Shown: positions 59,517 to 64,000 of the stretch, piece by piece | How the letters are laid out: each line of letters begins with the position of its first letter | How positions within the stretch are numbered: the stretch's first letter is position 1 | DNA from: DATLZU01 sp035573855 | GTDB taxonomy: Bacteria > Nitrospirota > Nitrospiria > Nitrospirales > Nitrospiraceae | DNA: 64,000 nucleotides | Direction of reading: 5' to 3' | Assembly (NCBI GenBank): GCA_035573855.1 | Contig: DATLZU010000062.1 | Coordinates: 62,001 to 126,000 of the forward strand | Notes under the pieces: generated by a model | Seen by the model: only the letters and a program-made list of their open reading frames with translations | Told to the model about the DNA's origin: nothing | The model's database searches: none | Program-made: the position numbers and the translations under genes

Positions 59517-60368
59517 TCAGCTTAAGAGAGTTTCCAAAAGCCCTTCCAGCTCTGCCGCAGAAAAGAAATGAATGATAATCCTTCCCCCTCGACGGCCTTG
59601 TACAACATTCACCCGAGTTCCGAATCGCTTTTGAAGCCGCTGTTCGATATCAGAGGTCAGTGGCTGAATCCGTGACCGTTGCGACCGTCGTCTGCCTTGA
59701 GTTTGCGACACGACGATCTCTTCGACTTCTCTGACAGAAAGCCGATGATCGACGATGCGACGAGCAAGTTGAACCTGAGCGTCGGGATTCTCTACGCCCA
59801 AGAGCGCCTTCGCATGACCCGTCGAAAGCTGGCCTGACTCTATCAGACGTTGGACCTCGGGAGGCAGATTCAGTAGCCGTAGAACATTGGCGACTGAGGA
59901 ACGCTCCTTTCCGACCCGCTGCGCCAGCATGTCTTGCGTGAAACCGAATTCATTGAGCATCCGGTGATAGGCCCTGGCTGTTTCCATCGGGTTCAAATCA
60001 TTTCTTTGGAGATTTTCCACCAGGGCTAAGACCATGGCCTCTTGATCGCCGCAATTTCTCACTACCGCTGAAATTTTTTGCAGGCCTGCCTGCTTGGCTG
60101 CTCGTAAACGACGCTCTCCTGCGATCAATTCGTACACCCCATCGCCTTTGCGTCTCACCATGATTGGTTGAAGAAGACCGTTTTTTCTAATAGATTCAGC
60201 AAGTTGAGAAATTTCTTCGTCATTAAAATGCTGCCGCGGCTGGAAGCGGTTGGGGATGATGGAATCAACTCCCAGTTCCTGGGTTTCCCCTCGATCTACA
60301 GTCAGAGTCCTGTTGTCAATACTGGGGAGCAATGCGTCCAACCCCTTACCCAAGGCTTTTTTCTCCAT
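59517..60368 (-). CDS. parB: Chromosome partitioning protein ParB
   Basis: CTPase/DNA-binding clamp that loads at parS and spreads. The 283-residue protein has GLGKGLDALLP, the CTP-binding GERRLRAAKQAGL and ENLQRNDLNPMETARAYHRM, the HTH FTQDMLAQRVGKERSSVANVLRLL, and a C-terminal dimerisation helix. It starts behind AAAGGAGTTTCTC and overlaps parA by 23 bp. Two parS palindromes lie just upstream, flanking rsmG. Confidence 0.95.
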   Translation of the reverse strand: MEKKALGKGLDALLPSIDNRTLTVDRGETQELGVDSIIPNRFQPRQHFNDEEISQLAESIRKNGLLQPIMVRRKGDGVYELIAGERRLRAAKQAGLQKISAVVRNCGDQEAMVLALVENLQRNDLNPMETARAYHRMLNEFGFTQDMLAQRVGKERSSVANVLRLLNLPPEVQRLIESGQLSTGHAKALLGVENPDAQVQLARRIVDHRLSVREVEEIVVSQTQGRRRSQRSRIQPLTSDIEQRLQKRFGTRVNVVQGRRGGRIIIHFFSAAELEGLLETLLS

Positions 60369-61122
60369 GGCCGAGAAACTCCTTTGCTAGAGAGACATAA
60401 GCCTGAGCCCCAGCCGAGGCGACGTTATACAACAGCACGGGTCGGCCGTAACTGGGAGCTTCCGCCAACGTAACGTTGCGAGGAATAACGGTTTGATACA
60501 CTTTTTCTTTGAAATGGCCTCGTACTTCCTCCGCAACTTGTCGAGACAAGGTATTCCTAGAGTCGTACATAGTGAGGAGGATGCCCTCGATTTCGAGTCC
60601 AGGATTGAGAGCATGCCTTACCCGTTCGACATTGGCCATAAGCCGACCTAATCCTTCCATCGCGTAGTACTCACATTGAACGGGTACAAGCAGCGAAGAG
60701 GCTGCCGCAAGCGCGTTGATTGTCAACAATCCAAGAGCGGGAGGGCAATCCAGAAACACCAACTCATAAAGGGAGTGGATACCGAGCAGAACATTTTTTA
60801 AGACATGTTCTCGGTTTTCTTTCGAAACGAGTTCAACCTCCGCACCGGCCAAATCAGCCTGTGCTGGCAGGATCGAAAGACCTTGGATCGCCGTGGCTTC
60901 AATAGTCTCGATCGGGGAATAATGTTCAATGAGACAATGATACAGGCTCCTTGAGAGTTTTCGAGGGTCCAGGCCGATCCCGCTCGTCGCGTTAGCCTGT
61001 GGATCCACATCGACTAACAAAACAGAATGACCGGCTATTGCACAAGCGGCGGCAAGATTGATTGAAGTGGTGGTCTTGCCAACCCCCCCTTTTTGATTCG
61101 CTATGGCAACGACTTTGGCCAA
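60346..61122 (-). CDS. parA: Chromosome partitioning ATPase ParA (Soj)
   Basis: 258 residues: deviant Walker A NQKGGVGKTTTSINLAAA, DVDPQANATSG, Walker B LVFLDCPPALGLLTINAL, and the DNA-binding C-terminal region with FKEKVYQTVIPRNVTLAEAPSYG. No N-terminal HTH, so it is of the chromosomal type. Start is probably the TTG at 61122, directly before VVAIANQKGG. It lies 16 bp after rsmG, whose 3' end contains a parS site. Confidence 0.95.
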   Translation of the reverse strand: MAKVVAIANQKGGVGKTTTSINLAAACAIAGHSVLLVDVDPQANATSGIGLDPRKLSRSLYHCLIEHYSPIETIEATAIQGLSILPAQADLAGAEVELVSKENREHVLKNVLLGIHSLYELVFLDCPPALGLLTINALAAASSLLVPVQCEYYAMEGLGRLMANVERVRHALNPGLEIEGILLTMYDSRNTLSRQVAEEVRGHFKEKVYQTVIPRNVTLAEAPSYGRPVLLYNVASAGAQAYVSLAKEFLGHGEKSLG

Positions 61123-61138
61123 TGCACCAGGACCGAGA

Positions 61139-61834
61139 TCAATTTTTATTGTTGTTCCACGTGGAACAAAGGGAATGGGACATCAAAATACGTAAGAACC
61201 GTTTACCCATGCCATAGGGAAGAGAATAGAGAATTTCCTGATCAATCATCAATCCGGTCTCTTGTAAGGCTTGATCGTCAATGACCTGCATCTTGGATTG
61301 GTAGACAATCAGGCGTCCATTGGGACTGAGCAATTGGACAATGAACCGAAAGTGGGGTTCCGGCCTTAAGGCACGGACCGTGATATGGGTAAAAGATTGA
61401 TTCCTGTGAACAGCAAAATCTTCAAGGGGCTCTGAAGTAACCACGGTGCTCTGGAGTTGAAGCACGCCGATCACCTGCCGAAGAAACGCCGCTTTCTTGT
61501 GATTAGACTCCAGCAGCACCAGTTTGATATCAGGTCTCAAAATCTTGAGTGGCACCCCGGGGAACCCGGCTCCACTACCTATATCCAGCAGCGAAACTTC
61601 TCCTCTATCGGAACAAATTGCTTTCAACCCGGCTAACGAATCAAGAATATGCTTCACAACGATTTCATGCGGGTCCGTGCTTCCTGTAAGATTGACTTTC
61701 CGATTCCAAACGAGGAGTTCCCTGAGATAACAAAGCAACCGAGAGACGTGATGTTCGGAAAGGATTACACCGAGCTGCTCGGCACTGGACAATAGAAAAT
61801 GACGAAGTGATCGGATTTGTTCCACGTGGAACAT
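61139..61834 (-). CDS. rsmG: 16S rRNA m7G527 methyltransferase RsmG (GidB)
   Basis: 231 residues from the ATG at 61834. Has VEQIRSLRHFLLSSAEQLGV, the SAM-binding LLDIGSGAGFPGVPLKIL, KKAAFLRQVIGVL and TVRALRPEPHFRFIVQLLSPNGRL. It is the normal neighbour of mnmG and parAB near bacterial origins. The first codons (FHVEQ) and the last (CSTWN) are both encoded by identical parS palindromes, so these peptides are constrained by DNA function. Confidence 0.95.
   Translation of the reverse strand: MFHVEQIRSLRHFLLSSAEQLGVILSEHHVSRLLCYLRELLVWNRKVNLTGSTDPHEIVVKHILDSLAGLKAICSDRGEVSLLDIGSGAGFPGVPLKILRPDIKLVLLESNHKKAAFLRQVIGVLQLQSTVVTSEPLEDFAVHRNQSFTHITVRALRPEPHFRFIVQLLSPNGRLIVYQSKMQVIDDQALQETGLMIDQEILYSLPYGMGKRFLRILMSHSLCSTWNNNKN
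61153..61168. other. parS centromere-like site (copy 1)
   Basis: Perfect 16-bp palindrome TGTTCCACGTGGAACA, differing from the classical parS TGTTTCACGTGAAACA at one symmetric position per arm. It lies inside the 3' end of rsmG, between rsmG and parA. Extended by one base on each side it is still symmetrical. Confidence 0.92.
61818..61833. other. parS centromere-like site (copy 2)
   Basis: Identical perfect palindrome TGTTCCACGTGGAACA, overlapping the start codon region of rsmG (codes for the second to sixth residues). ParB, encoded just downstream, should load here. Confidence 0.92.
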
Positions 61835-61924
61835 GTACGCGAAATCTTCTCTTAAGGTCAAGGAGTTTTTAAGCTGAAATGTGGCTCAAAGGAGAGAGGT
61901 CGGACATTTTCGCAGGTTCTTTTG

Positions 61925-63805
<1,881 letters not shown>

Positions 63806-63821
63806 GGCGACTCCCACCGCA

Positions 63822-64000
63822 TTATTTTCCGATGCAGAACTCGGAGAAGATACGCTCGAGGATCTCGTCGGTCGTGACGGCTCCGGTAATTTCACCCAGC
63901 GCATCCGCCGCCGCTCGCAGATCCAACGCGACGAACTCGTCTGAAAGCGCCTTGGTGACGGAATCGACTGCGTGGACAAGCGCCTCACGAGTGCGGACCA
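63822..64000 (-). CDS. mnmE: tRNA modification GTPase MnmE (partial, C-terminus only)
   Basis: The last 59 codons are visible: ...DEFVALDLRAAADALGEITGAVTTDEILERIFSEFCIGK, the invariant MnmE C-terminus (CIGK, with the catalytic Cys of the tRNA modification reaction). The rest lies beyond the window. Ends 17 bp before mnmG. Confidence 0.93.
   Translation of the reverse strand, partial: VRTREALVHAVDSVTKALSDEFVALDLRAAADALGEITGAVTTDEILERIFSEFCIGK

Overview
The window is GC-rich chromosomal DNA from a free-living, prototrophic bacterium. Gene content and neighbourhoods fit a Nitrospira-like member of the Nitrospirota: protochlorophyllide-reductase-type tandem domains in a non-phototroph, an Rrf2-controlled APS-reductase sulfur pathway, archaeal-type PheRS, and bactofilins beside parABS. 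That assignment is inferred from gene content; no rRNA or nxr gene is present to confirm it. Coding density is high. The only mobile element is one decayed insertion sequence, and there is no CRISPR array.

Layout. (1) 1-8.6 kb, minus strand: a run pheA-hisC-aroF-tyrA-aroA-cmk-plsC-rpsA, joining aromatic amino acid synthesis to cytidylate kinase, lipid acylation and ribosomal protein S1 (cut by the window edge). (2) 8.7-14.8 kb, minus: ruvB, a secreted Cys-rich protein, ruvA, yebC, two small membrane proteins, a zinc-ribbon protein with two PCP-reductase-like repeats, and an Mrp-type P-loop ATPase. (3) 15.0-23.2 kb, minus: a sulfate assimilation block headed by a cysteine-free Rrf2 repressor. 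It holds a very unusual siroheme reductase (two complete Cys4 cluster motifs, a HEPN-like segment and a C-terminal TusA domain), APS reductase cysH, a DsrE-like protein, a TrpD2-like transferase, cysD, and a cysN fused to a degenerate APS kinase. (4) 23.8-28.2 kb, plus: a Fis-type regulator, HU, tRNA-Val, and thrS-infC-rpmI-rplT.

(5) 28.3-34.8 kb, minus: fmt-rsmB-rpe-pheS-pheT, with PheRS of the archaeal/eukaryal type and a palindromic repeat switch-like element between pheS and pheT. (6) 34.9-36.4 kb: an insertion sequence with a perfect 14-bp target duplication, sitting between fmt and the promoter of initiator tRNA-fMet. (7) 36.5-46.0 kb: accessory genes (coiled-coil protein, receiver-GGDEF protein, decayed beta-helix gene, TPR protein, anmK, zinc/manganese-type ABC transporter, outer membrane barrel). 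(8) 46.1-51.8 kb: GNAT, a 59-residue zinc ribbon, rluD, J-domain protein, Hsp20, acyl-CoA dehydrogenase. (9) 52-64 kb, minus: an F1-only ATP synthase operon (atpHAGDC), mnmA, two bactofilins, parB-parA, rsmG with a perfect parS palindrome at each end of its coding sequence, mnmG and the end of mnmE. This last block is the usual neighbourhood of a bacterial replication origin.

The most unusual material is the sulfur block, especially the double-site siroheme reductase and the degenerate kinase domain. Also notable are the archaeal-type PheRS with its intercistronic hairpin, the ATC start of infC, and the parS-bracketed rsmG.
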